From assembly GCA_029857855.1 (NCBI GenBank), contig JAOUGG010000235.1:1-5572 (forward strand): DNA of 5,572 nucleotides. Direction: 5' to 3'. This stretch comes from Acidimicrobiia bacterium. Its GTDB lineage: Bacteria; Actinomycetota; Acidimicrobiia; Acidimicrobiales; SZUA-35. The position numbers and the translations under genes were made by a program. The notes beneath the pieces are model-generated. The model saw only the letters and a program-made list of their open reading frames with translations. It ran no database searches and was not told where the DNA came from. Shown piece after piece: positions 1-5,572 of the stretch (the stretch's first letter is position 1; the number at the start of each line of letters is the position of its first letter).

Positions 1-521
1 GCCCCCACCCCCACAACTTCTCCGACCGCCTCTTGCGTCCCGGCGACCAGGCGTTCTTCGACATCATCCAGTCGTTCAACGGCTACCGGACCTGCTACTA
101 CCGCACCCTCAACGTCGGCCGGGCCACCAGCGCCCAGCACGACGCCTATACCAAGGCCCGGGAGTGGATCGATGCCGCCATCGACATGATCAAGCCCGGC
201 GTCAGCACCAAGGACGTCGCCGAGGGCTTCCCCCGCTGCGACGAGTTCGGCTTCGACTCCGAGTTCGAGGCGTTCGGCCTCCAGTTCGGCCACGGCCTGG
301 GACTCGGGCTCCACGAACGCCCGATCATCAGCCGGGTCAACTCGATCGATCATCCGATGGAGATCAAGCAGGGCATGGTGTTCGCGCTCGAGACCTACTG
401 CCCGGCGACCGACGGCGTGTCGGCGGCCCGGATCGAGGAGGAGGTCGTCGTCACCGAGGACGGCTGCGACGTGATCACCCTCTTCCCGGCCGAAGAACTC
501 TTCGTGGCCAACCAGTACTAG
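1..521 (+). CDS. M24-family (creatinase/Xaa-Pro aminopeptidase-like) protein, C-terminal part, 5' truncated
   Basis: The frame is open from position 3 to the TAG at 519-521 and gives 172 visible residues; the N-terminus lies outside the window. The fragment shows the M24 'pita-bread' catalytic domain. Visible residues 14-20 are GDQAFFD, with D20 at the first metal-ligand Asp. Next comes GYRTCYYRT (27-35), then FGHGLGLGLHE (95-105) with ligand H97, then ALETY (128-132) with E130, and RIEEEVVVTEDG with E145. In metal-dependent M24 enzymes the second Asp lies 11 residues after the first; here that position is C31. Four of five canonical ligands are therefore kept and one Asp is Cys. M24 members include aminopeptidases that cleave X-Pro bonds, but also non-peptidases such as creatinase and the DMSP lyase DddP, so the reaction should not be assumed. 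The TTG at 33 is internal to the domain and not the real start. An 18-bp gap to the E1 alpha gene indicates one operon. The family is sure; the substrate is unknown. Confidence 0.88.
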   Translation, partial: PHPHNFSDRLLRPGDQAFFDIIQSFNGYRTCYYRTLNVGRATSAQHDAYTKAREWIDAAIDMIKPGVSTKDVAEGFPRCDEFGFDSEFEAFGLQFGHGLGLGLHERPIISRVNSIDHPMEIKQGMVFALETYCPATDGVSAARIEEEVVVTEDGCDVITLFPAEELFVANQY

Positions 522-526
522 GCGAC

Positions 527-530
527 AGGA
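527..530 (+). promoter_or_regulatory. Ribosome binding site of the E1 alpha gene
   Basis: AGGA ends nine bases before the ATG at 540. The second in-frame ATG (codon 4, at 549) would be 18 bases away, so the site favours the first ATG. It lies in the 18-bp gap after the M24 stop codon, which leaves little room for a separate promoter. Confidence 0.6.
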
Positions 531-539
531 ACGCTATCG

Positions 540-1604
540 ATGACAACCATGCCGTCCTACTCCGAGTACGGGAACCACGATCCGGTCCTGCCCGATCCGG
601 TCGATCCCGCGAACGCGGAGCTGCCGATCGACGTCGACACCCGGCTCACCCTGTTCCGGTTGCAGCAGGAGATCCGTCTCTTCGAGAAACGGGCCTACGA
701 CCTGTTCCTGCGGGGCCTGGTCAAGGGCACCAGCCACCTGTCACTCGGGCAGGAGGCAATCGCCGCCGGCTTCGGGGCCGCCATGCGCCCCGATGACTGG
801 ACGTTCGCCACCTACCGCGGCCACGCTCACACGCTGGCTCGCGGCGTGCCGATGACTCCGGTGCTGGCGGAACTGCTGGGCCGGGCCAACGGCCTGCTCG
901 GCGGTAAGGGCGGATCAATGCACCTGACCAGCGTCGAACACGGTGTGATGGGCAGCTACGCCATCATCGGCGCCCACCTCTGCGTGGCCAATGGGGCAGC
1001 ATGGACCGCCCAGTACAACGACACCGGCCAGGTGGCGGTGGCGTTCTTCGGCGACGGCACCACCAACATCGGCGCCTTCCATGAGGCGGTGAACTTCGCC
1101 AAGGTCTGGAACCTCCCGACGGTGTTCGTCTGCGAGAACAACCTCTATATGGAGTACACGTCGATCGGTCACGTCGCCCCGGTCCCGAACCCGGCGGCCG
1201 ATCGGGCCTCGGCCTACGGACTGGAATCGATCGTCGTCGACGGCAACGACGCCGATGCGGTGTACACCGCGGCCATCGCCGCTCTCGACACGGCCCGCAA
1301 CGGCGGCGGACCGTCGCTCATCGAGGCCAAGACCTACCGCCACGGCGGCCACAGTCGGGCCGATCCCGGCAAGTACCGACCCGACGAGGAGGTTGCGGCC
1401 TGGATGGATCGCGACCCGATACCGATGTACCACCAACGGTTGCTCGGCCTCGGTGTCGACGAGGGTCGCCTGTCGGCCATCGCCACCCAGACAGCGGCGG
1501 CCGTCGAAACGGCGACCCAGGAGGCGATCGACGGCCCGCTTCCCGACCTCGCCTCGATCTACACCGACGTCTGGGCCGATGGAGGCTGGCAATGGCGGAA
1601 CTGA
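540..1604 (+). CDS. Thiamine-diphosphate-dependent 2-oxoacid (pyruvate/acetoin-type) dehydrogenase E1, alpha subunit
   Basis: This 354-residue protein has the usual length for a bacterial E1 alpha. With the beta subunit it binds thiamine diphosphate and Mg2+ and decarboxylates a 2-oxoacid (or cleaves acetoin), then reductively acylates the lipoyl group of an E2; it is cytosolic. About 30 residues of non-conserved N-terminus come first. Visible signatures are LSLGQEA (67-73), YRGHAHTLARG (92-102) with the conserved active-site His region, GGKGGSMH (121-128), and the ThDP/metal motif GDG (171-173) followed after 26 residues by NN (200-201), continuing as LYMEYT. The loop YRHGGHSRADPGKYR (266-280) matches the E1 phosphorylation-loop region. 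DPGKYRP followed by RDPI looks more like pyruvate or acetoin dehydrogenases than branched-chain ones, though sequence alone does not settle the substrate. The ATG at 540 is supported by AGGA nine bases upstream. The last 13 bases overlap the beta gene, which suggests translational coupling and equal subunit output. Possible names are pdhA or acoA. Confidence 0.94.
   Translation: MTTMPSYSEYGNHDPVLPDPVDPANAELPIDVDTRLTLFRLQQEIRLFEKRAYDLFLRGLVKGTSHLSLGQEAIAAGFGAAMRPDDWTFATYRGHAHTLARGVPMTPVLAELLGRANGLLGGKGGSMHLTSVEHGVMGSYAIIGAHLCVANGAAWTAQYNDTGQVAVAFFGDGTTNIGAFHEAVNFAKVWNLPTVFVCENNLYMEYTSIGHVAPVPNPAADRASAYGLESIVVDGNDADAVYTAAIAALDTARNGGGPSLIEAKTYRHGGHSRADPGKYRPDEEVAAWMDRDPIPMYHQRLLGLGVDEGRLSAIATQTAAAVETATQEAIDGPLPDLASIYTDVWADGGWQWRN
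1581..1585 (+). promoter_or_regulatory. Ribosome binding site of the E1 beta gene, inside the alpha coding region
   Basis: GGAGG lies six bases before the ATG at 1592 and within the last codons of E1 alpha. It fixes the beta start and supports coupled translation of the two subunits. Confidence 0.75.
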
Positions 1605-2575
1605 CCTATCGAGATGCCGTCAGCCGGGGCATCGCCCAGGAGCTGGCCAACGACCCGAATGTCGTCTTCCTCGGCGAGGACGTCGCCGGGGCGGGCGGGG
1701 TGTTCAAGGCCACGACCGGCCTGCTCGAGGCGTTCGGACCCAAACGGGTGCGCGACGCCCCGATCTCCGAGCAGGCCATCCTCGGCGCGGCCATGGGCGC
1801 GGCCATGACCGGTCTGCGCCCCATCGCCGAGATCATGTTCAGCGATTTCCTCGCCGTCTGCTGGGACATCATCGCCAACGAGATCGCCAAGAGCCGCTAC
1901 ATGACGGCAGGCCAGATGTCGTTCCCCCTCGTCATCCGCACCGCCAACGGCGGCGGATCCCGATTCGGGGCCCAGCACTCCCAGAGCGTGGAGAACTGGG
2001 CCATGGCCGTCCCCGGTCTCAAAGTGGTCGCACCGTCCACCGCCCTCGACACGATCGGCCTGCTGGCCGCCGCCGTGCGCGACCCCGACCCCGTCATCTT
2101 CTTCGAGCACAAGTCGTGCTACCCGATGAAGTTCGATGTGCCGGATCACGACGGTGACATCGTCGACGAACTCGGCACGGCCAAGGTGGTGCGGGAGGGT
2201 ACCGACGTCACCATCGTGGCCCTGGCCCTCATGGTCCACCGGGCGCTCGACGCAGCCGAGCGGCTGGCCGGCGAGGGCATCTCCGCCGAGGTCATCGACG
2301 TACGGTCGCTGGTTCCCCTCGACACCGCCACCATCCTGGGTTCGGTGGCCAAGACCAGCCGCCTCTACACCGTCGAGGAGAATCCCCGGCTCTGCGGCTG
2401 GGGGGCCGAGATCGCCTCGATCGTGGCCGAGGAGGCGTTCTGGGATCTCGACGGACCGGTGATCCGGATCACCACACCCCACGTCCCGCTGCCGGCCGCC
2501 GACTCGTTGGAGGACGCCACCATCCCGTCGGTCGAACGGATCGTCGAAACGATCGCCAAGACAGCGCCAAACTGA
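1592..2575 (+). CDS. Thiamine-diphosphate-dependent 2-oxoacid (pyruvate/acetoin-type) dehydrogenase E1, beta subunit
   Basis: This 327-residue protein is full length for the beta family (usually about 325-340). It forms the other half of the alpha2beta2 E1 active site. The N-terminal pyrimidine-binding domain begins TYRDAVSRGIAQEL, then GEDVA (28-32). PISEQAILGAAMGAA follows, in which E60 is the conserved Glu that activates the thiamine aminopyrimidine ring. FSDF (83-86) and QHSQSVE (128-134) with conserved H129 come next. The C-terminal transketolase-C domain shows VIDVRSLVPLD (234-244), VEENPRLCGWGAEI (261-274) and TTPHVPLP (294-301). All key residues are present and there is no frameshift. 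The ATG has a GGAGG at good spacing. No E2 acyltransferase or E3 gene follows; the next large gene is on the opposite strand, so any E2/E3 partners are encoded upstream of the window or elsewhere. Possible names are pdhB or acoB; the true substrate is unresolved. Confidence 0.94.
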   Translation: MAELTYRDAVSRGIAQELANDPNVVFLGEDVAGAGGVFKATTGLLEAFGPKRVRDAPISEQAILGAAMGAAMTGLRPIAEIMFSDFLAVCWDIIANEIAKSRYMTAGQMSFPLVIRTANGGGSRFGAQHSQSVENWAMAVPGLKVVAPSTALDTIGLLAAAVRDPDPVIFFEHKSCYPMKFDVPDHDGDIVDELGTAKVVREGTDVTIVALALMVHRALDAAERLAGEGISAEVIDVRSLVPLDTATILGSVAKTSRLYTVEENPRLCGWGAEIASIVAEEAFWDLDGPVIRITTPHVPLPAADSLEDATIPSVERIVETIAKTAPN

Positions 2576-2584
2576 ACCGCAATC

Positions 2585-2668
2585 GTGGAGACAACGTTGA
2601 GGCTGCTCGACGACCGCCTCGACCTGCTGGCGAGCTTCATTCCGAGTCTGCACGCCGCCGACGACTGA
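2585..2668 (+). CDS. Possible small ORF after E1 beta (27 aa from GTG, 23 aa from TTG)
   Basis: After the E1 beta TGA the same frame stays open for 30 codons until the TGA at 2666-2668. Two starts are possible. GTG at 2585 has no clear ribosome site. TTG at 2597 has GGAG six bases upstream (2587-2590). The peptide reads RLLDDRLDLLASFIPSL and ends HAADD; it is Leu/Asp-rich and could form a short amphipathic helix. Third codon positions are mostly G or C, as in the neighbouring genes. I do not recognise a family. Alternatives are a chance open stretch in GC-rich DNA, the remnant of a decayed gene, or a C-terminal tail lost from E1 beta through a stop mutation. The last is less likely because E1 beta already has normal length. 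Confidence 0.3.
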   Translation: METTLRLLDDRLDLLASFIPSLHAADD

Positions 2669-2713
2669 GCCGCAGCAGACGCCGTTTGTCCGACAGGATC
2701 GGGTAATCCGAGA

Positions 2714-5116
2714 TCAGTCCGCAGCCAGGAGGGCGATGGCGAAGTCCAGCGCCCACACGACGTCGTGCGGGGCTCCGCGTGCCTTCCAGCTCTCCACCTG
2801 ATCCGCCGGGTTCCGCTCACCGATGGTGTGATCCGCCTCGGCCAGCAGCTGTGACTCCGTGCCGTACGTCGACTTGATGTCGGTCGAGGCCAGCGCACCG
2901 AGGAGCACGGCGGCCGGCTCGTCCCGCTCGCAGCGCACGAGCAGTGCGATCAGATTTCGCAAAGCGGTGACGGCGTGGGTGAGACTCCGCGTTCGCCGGT
3001 AATAGGTGAGCACCGGGGCGAACATCCGCATTGCGTCCTCCGGGTCGGCGACACGTGACCTTGGCGCCAGCGCCGACACCCGGGCAACCGCGATGACGAA
3101 ATGGCCTCGTACCGACGTGGCCAGCTCAATCGATCTGTCGAACCACTGAACCGCCTCGGCGAACCGACCCTCGCCGGCACAGACCTCACCCTCGGCGTAG
3201 GCGAGCCACGCCTGGCTGGTGACACTCAACGGCGCCGGCGACCGGGCCTCGTCGAGGCGGGCTCTGGCCTGGCCGGCGTCACCCCAATAGAGCGGCAACA
3301 TGGCCTCGCCCAGCACGCCGAGCGTCCAGATCGTCGGGTCCCCGGTTTCTTCTCCCAGCTGGAGGAGGTCGGCGCTGTGGCGGCGCGACGCGTCGAGGTC
3401 ACCGGTGTACAACCCCACGTTGGCCAGCGTGTCGAGCGCCGACGACGCTACAACGGGGTCGGCGCTGCCCGCAGCCCGTTGAGCGAGTGAGGCGGCAAGC
3501 TCATAATCTCCTCGGTTGGAGGCGTCCGCCGCCAGCGACGCCGCAGCCGGGGCGGCAAGTTCGTCGTCATCACCGGCGAGGTCCAGCAACCGGCGGTTCC
3601 AATCGGCCGGTTCCGCCCAGTAGCGCTCGTAGGAATAGTGCAACAGTGATGCGCTCAGGTCGGCGGCGGCGCTCACGTCGTGGGCGCGGGCCCAGGCGTG
3701 GGCGGTCCGAATCTCGGCGGTCAGCGACTCGATCCGAGCGACGGCGTCCGGCTCTCCGGGCGTTCGCAGGACTCGCTCGACCCGACGGACCTCGCCGATG
3801 ACGTACCGGGCATGACGCTCGTCGATCGACGGATCCCGCCGACCGGCGACACAGGCCCGCACGGTCTCCAGCAGGTGGTAGCGGGTCGGCTGCTCGGAGG
3901 TATCGGCCACAACCAGCGAGTGATCGACGAGCTCGGCAAGGGGCCCGACCACCAGTTCGGCGACATCGAGATCGACGACCCGCGAAATGTCGGCGGCGCC
4001 GACCGGGCCGGCGAACACCGACAGCTCCGCCAGCAACGAACGGGCCGCCGGAGCCAGCAACTGCTCCGACCAGTCGATCAGCGCCGGCAGGGTGCTGTGA
4101 CGATCCTCGGCGGTGCGATCGTCGAGCCGCAGCAGATCCAGGCGATCGGTCAACAGCTCCACCAGTTCGTCGACGCCGACGGTCGGAAGCCGGGCCGCCG
4201 CCATTTCGATGGCCAGCGGCAGCCGGTCGACCAGATCCACCAACCGATCGAGGCTCGACTCCTCGGCCGACCAACCGGGCTGCAACGAGCGAACCCGTTC
4301 CACCAGCAGCGCCCGGGCCGAATCCGGATCGAGAGGACGGATCGGCCGCACCTGCTCAGACCTGATCCCGAGCCGCTCTCTACTGGTTGCCAACACTCTG
4401 ACCGGACCGCCTTTCGCCGAGATGGCGTCGATCAATCGTGCCGCCTCGTCGATCACCTGCTCACAGTTGTCGACCACCAGCAGCCCGTCGATCTCCGACA
4501 GCGCTGCGATCAGATCGTGCTCGGTGGGGCCGGCGTCGGCCAGACCGGCAGACTCCCGAAGGACGTGTGCGACACCCAGTGGTTCACTGACCGGGGCGAG
4601 CCGGACGACGGTGACACCCTGGGGGTGACGAGGGGCCACGTGGCGGGCCACCTCGAGAGCGAGCGTCGACTTGCCGACTCCGCCGGGTCCCGTCAGCGTC
4701 ACAACCGGCGAATCCCGGACCAGCTCGATCACGTCGGCAATCTCCAGTGTGCGACCCTGCAGGCTCGTCATCACCGGCCGATCTCCCGGTGTCCCGGACT
4801 GCGCTTTGGTTTCGCTTGCCGGTTCGGCCACAAACCGGTAGCCGCGGCCACGGTAGTTCCGCACCATCTTCTGGCGGGCACCGTCGTCACCCAGAGCGCG
4901 TCGCACCTCCTTGATCCTGGTGGTCAGGGCCGACTCCGAAACGAACTGATCGCCCCACACCTCATCCAGCAGCTCCGTCTTCGGAACGACCCGGTCGCGA
5001 TGGGCCACGAGATAGGCCAGCAGGTCGAAGGCCTGAGGTTCCAGGTGCTGTGGCTCGCCATCGAGCTCGACGATTCGGCGCGCCACGTCCACGCCGGTCC
5101 GATCGAAGCGGATCAT
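2714..5116 (-). CDS. Winged-helix (OmpR/CadC-type) - STAND ATPase - TPR transcriptional regulator
   Basis: This 800-residue protein is a one-component regulator with no receiver domain. Residues about 1-98 form an OmpR/PhoB-type winged helix (Trans_reg_C): LEPQAFDLLAYLVAHRDRVV, then ELLDEVWG (48-55), the recognition-helix segment SESALTTRIKEVRRALGDD and the wing RGRGYRFV (89-96). A linker follows to about 112. Residues about 115-405 form an NB-ARC/AfsR-like P-loop ATPase with Walker A GPGGVGKST (143-151), Walker B LLVVDNCEQV (212-221), sensor-like VLATSRERLG (241-250) and DRLPLAIEMAAARL (297-310). The rest is helical, with TPR-like repeats visible at about 523-667 and a C-terminal segment (about 734-800) resembling ends of AfsR/LuxR-type ATPase regulators. 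By family analogy, inducer binding to the C-terminal part controls ATP-dependent oligomerisation and DNA binding. The ATG at 5116 fits the normal start of the winged-helix domain; its ribosome site is weak. It is convergent to the E1 operon and divergent from a secreted-protein gene. The inducer is unknown. Confidence 0.9.
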   Translation of the reverse strand: MIRFDRTGVDVARRIVELDGEPQHLEPQAFDLLAYLVAHRDRVVPKTELLDEVWGDQFVSESALTTRIKEVRRALGDDGARQKMVRNYRGRGYRFVAEPASETKAQSGTPGDRPVMTSLQGRTLEIADVIELVRDSPVVTLTGPGGVGKSTLALEVARHVAPRHPQGVTVVRLAPVSEPLGVAHVLRESAGLADAGPTEHDLIAALSEIDGLLVVDNCEQVIDEAARLIDAISAKGGPVRVLATSRERLGIRSEQVRPIRPLDPDSARALLVERVRSLQPGWSAEESSLDRLVDLVDRLPLAIEMAAARLPTVGVDELVELLTDRLDLLRLDDRTAEDRHSTLPALIDWSEQLLAPAARSLLAELSVFAGPVGAADISRVVDLDVAELVVGPLAELVDHSLVVADTSEQPTRYHLLETVRACVAGRRDPSIDERHARYVIGEVRRVERVLRTPGEPDAVARIESLTAEIRTAHAWARAHDVSAAADLSASLLHYSYERYWAEPADWNRRLLDLAGDDDELAAPAAASLAADASNRGDYELAASLAQRAAGSADPVVASSALDTLANVGLYTGDLDASRRHSADLLQLGEETGDPTIWTLGVLGEAMLPLYWGDAGQARARLDEARSPAPLSVTSQAWLAYAEGEVCAGEGRFAEAVQWFDRSIELATSVRGHFVIAVARVSALAPRSRVADPEDAMRMFAPVLTYYRRTRSLTHAVTALRNLIALLVRCERDEPAAVLLGALASTDIKSTYGTESQLLAEADHTIGERNPADQVESWKARGAPHDVVWALDFAIALLAAD

Positions 5117-5170
5117 CCGTCCATTGTCGTTGGGCCCACCCAGTGCCGCAACAGGGGCGACGAATCCGAT

Positions 5171-5210
5171 CTTCAGGCAATCCCCAGCCGGACCTCAAGC
5201 TCCTCAGGCG
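5171..5210 (+). repeat. Three imperfect 9-bp direct repeats (CYTCARGCN-like)
   Basis: CTTCAGGCA (5171-5179), CCTCAAGCT (5193-5201) and CCTCAGGCG (5202-5210) share the core TCARGC. The second and third are directly adjacent, and the first starts 31 bases before the third. A CGGAC word also recurs at 5189-5193 and 5209-5213. Short direct repeats upstream of an OmpR-type regulator gene could be its binding sites, but such matches also occur by chance in GC-rich DNA. Confidence 0.35.
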
Positions 5211-5214
5211 GACT

Positions 5215-5229
5215 CGTCACACGATGACG
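5215..5229. promoter_or_regulatory. Small dyad CGTCA-N5-TGACG, possible operator
   Basis: Perfect 5-bp inverted arms flank CACGA. An overlapping shorter dyad, TCGT-CAC-ACGA, occupies 5214-5224, and ACAC/GTGT arms at 5219-5222 and 5230-5233 add further symmetry. There is no T-run, so it is not a terminator. The location about 70 bases before the rightward ATG fits an operator near a promoter, but function is unproven. Confidence 0.3.
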
Positions 5230-5283
5230 GTGTCGCCCGCAATGGGTCGATCGCAACATCAAACAACAGCAACCGAATCCACT

Positions 5284-5289
5284 GAGGAG
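5284..5289 (+). promoter_or_regulatory. Ribosome binding site of the secreted-protein gene
   Basis: GAGGAG lies six bases before the ATG at 5296, the strongest such site in the window. It decides the start of a gene whose end is outside the window. Confidence 0.75.
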
Positions 5290-5295
5290 CATCCC

Positions 5296-5572
5296 ATGAC
5301 CAAGCAAGCCATCACCGCGCTCATCGCCCTGACCATCGTCGGGGTTGGCGCCGGTGTCGCCTGGGCGTCGTCGAACTCTGCGTCGACCGCCAATGCGCCG
5401 TCCGGCAACGACATCGAACCCTTCACCTTCGAGATCGCCGAGAACGCCACCCGATTCGCCTTCGACGACGCACCGGTGTTCGACGACGGAATGCCCGCCT
5501 ACGGCAACCCGTTCGTCACCCAGGGCTACATCTACGAACAGGCCACGCTGGCCGACGGCGGCGGCGTCAACC
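5296..5572 (+). CDS. Exported protein of unknown function, N-terminal part, 3' truncated
   Basis: The frame starts at an ATG with an ideal GAGGAG and stays open for 92 codons to the window edge. The N-terminus is a classical Sec signal peptide: a short start with Lys3, a hydrophobic core of about residues 5-22 (ITALIALTIVGVGAGVAW) and an Ala-X-Ala site ending at A24; a second possible site is ANA ending at A34. There is no twin-arginine motif, and no Cys follows the core, so a lipoprotein is unlikely. After a Ser/Thr/Asn/Ala-rich linker the mature part reads IEPFTFEIAENATRFAFDD (39-57), rich in Asp, Phe and aromatic residues with alternating hydrophobic positions that suggest beta strands, then NPFVTQGYIYEQATL. 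I do not recognise the family. The divergent regulator next to it is a candidate controller. It is a real gene with high likelihood; its function is not readable from this fragment. Confidence 0.8.
   Translation, partial: MTKQAITALIALTIVGVGAGVAWASSNSASTANAPSGNDIEPFTFEIAENATRFAFDDAPVFDDGMPAYGNPFVTQGYIYEQATLADGGGVN

Larger units (their letters stand above)
5117..5295. promoter_or_regulatory. Divergent intergenic region between the regulator and the secreted-protein gene
   Basis: These 179 bases separate two divergent start codons and must hold the promoter of the rightward gene and most likely that of the regulator. I could not identify convincing -35/-10 pairs on either strand. The middle contains imperfect direct repeats and a small dyad, listed separately. 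OmpR-type winged helices commonly bind direct repeats, so autoregulation or control of the divergent gene from here is plausible; this is inference. Confidence 0.5.

Noticed and set aside
33..35. TTG as start codon of the M24 gene
   Set aside because: The frame is open to the window edge, and residues before and after it belong to the conserved catalytic domain, so the gene is truncated rather than starting here.
164..796. Plus-strand open frame spanning the M24 and E1 alpha genes
   Set aside because: It is out of frame with both genes and gives a highly Arg-rich, low-complexity product that crosses a real gene boundary.
915..1592. Minus-strand open frame (225 codons) opposite E1 alpha
   Set aside because: It is antisense to the ThDP-binding core of E1 alpha. 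The Val/Gly/Arg/Asp-rich product matches nothing recognisable.
2592..2599. Palindrome CAACGTTG as a regulator site
   Set aside because: A single 8-bp palindrome downstream of a stop codon is expected by chance and has no second copy in the intergenic regions.
1559..2653. Long minus-strand open frame (364 codons) opposite E1 beta
   Set aside because: It is antisense to a gene with unmistakable family motifs. Its product is low-complexity Gly/Asp/Val/Arg-rich with no recognisable domain, as expected from mirrored GC-rich codons.
2699..2711. Hairpin TCGG-GTAAT-CCGA between the convergent genes as a terminator
   Set aside because: The stem is only four base pairs and no T-run follows on either strand, so it cannot be called a terminator.
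3680..5227. Long plus-strand open frame (515 codons) opposite the regulator
   Set aside because: It is a shadow of the winged-helix/ATPase gene. Its product is rich in Arg, Gln, Asp and Gly with no domain, and the opposite strand carries clear Walker and winged-helix motifs.
5259..5450. Minus-strand open frame opposite the secreted-protein start
   Set aside because: The plus strand has an ideal ribosome site, signal peptide and continuous frame; the minus frame shows no ribosome site or domain.

Overview
The window comes from a visibly GC-rich genome with a strong G/C preference at third codon positions. It carries one clear operon fragment, one large regulator and the start of a secreted-protein gene. 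The regulator's architecture (OmpR-type winged helix, NB-ARC-like ATPase, TPR-like repeats) and the codon usage suggest a high-GC actinobacterium. An acidimicrobial or similar environmental lineage is possible, but that is inference only. There are no RNA genes, CRISPR arrays, insertion sequences or other mobile elements that I can support.

Layout. Positions 1-2575 (+) hold a tightly packed operon. It contains the C-terminal part of an M24-fold (creatinase / Xaa-Pro aminopeptidase-like) protein cut by the window edge. An 18-bp gap then leads to the alpha subunit of a thiamine-diphosphate-dependent 2-oxoacid dehydrogenase E1 component. The beta subunit follows, its start codon lying inside the end of alpha (13-bp overlap). 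A possible very short ORF (23-27 codons) sits just after the beta-subunit stop, in the same frame. Positions 2714-5116 (-) encode an 800-residue transcriptional regulator convergent to the operon. Positions 5117-5295 form a divergent intergenic region with imperfect direct repeats and a small dyad. From 5296 (+) an exported protein of unknown function begins and runs off the window.

How the parts may work together. E1 alpha and beta together form the heterotetrameric decarboxylase that takes CO2 from a 2-oxoacid (or cleaves acetoin) and passes the acyl group to a lipoyl-E2. No E2 or E3 gene is visible, so partners must be encoded outside the window or elsewhere. The M24 protein lies upstream in the same transcription unit and probably supplies an earlier step of the same catabolic route, but its substrate cannot be read from sequence. 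The regulator has no receiver domain, so it probably senses a ligand or protein through its ATPase/TPR part; its nearest candidate targets are its own gene and the divergent secreted-protein gene.

I found no clear evidence of an undescribed multi-gene system. The points most worth following are the substituted metal ligand in the M24 protein, the small in-frame ORF after E1 beta, and the regulator plus secreted-protein pair with its repeat-bearing intergenic region.
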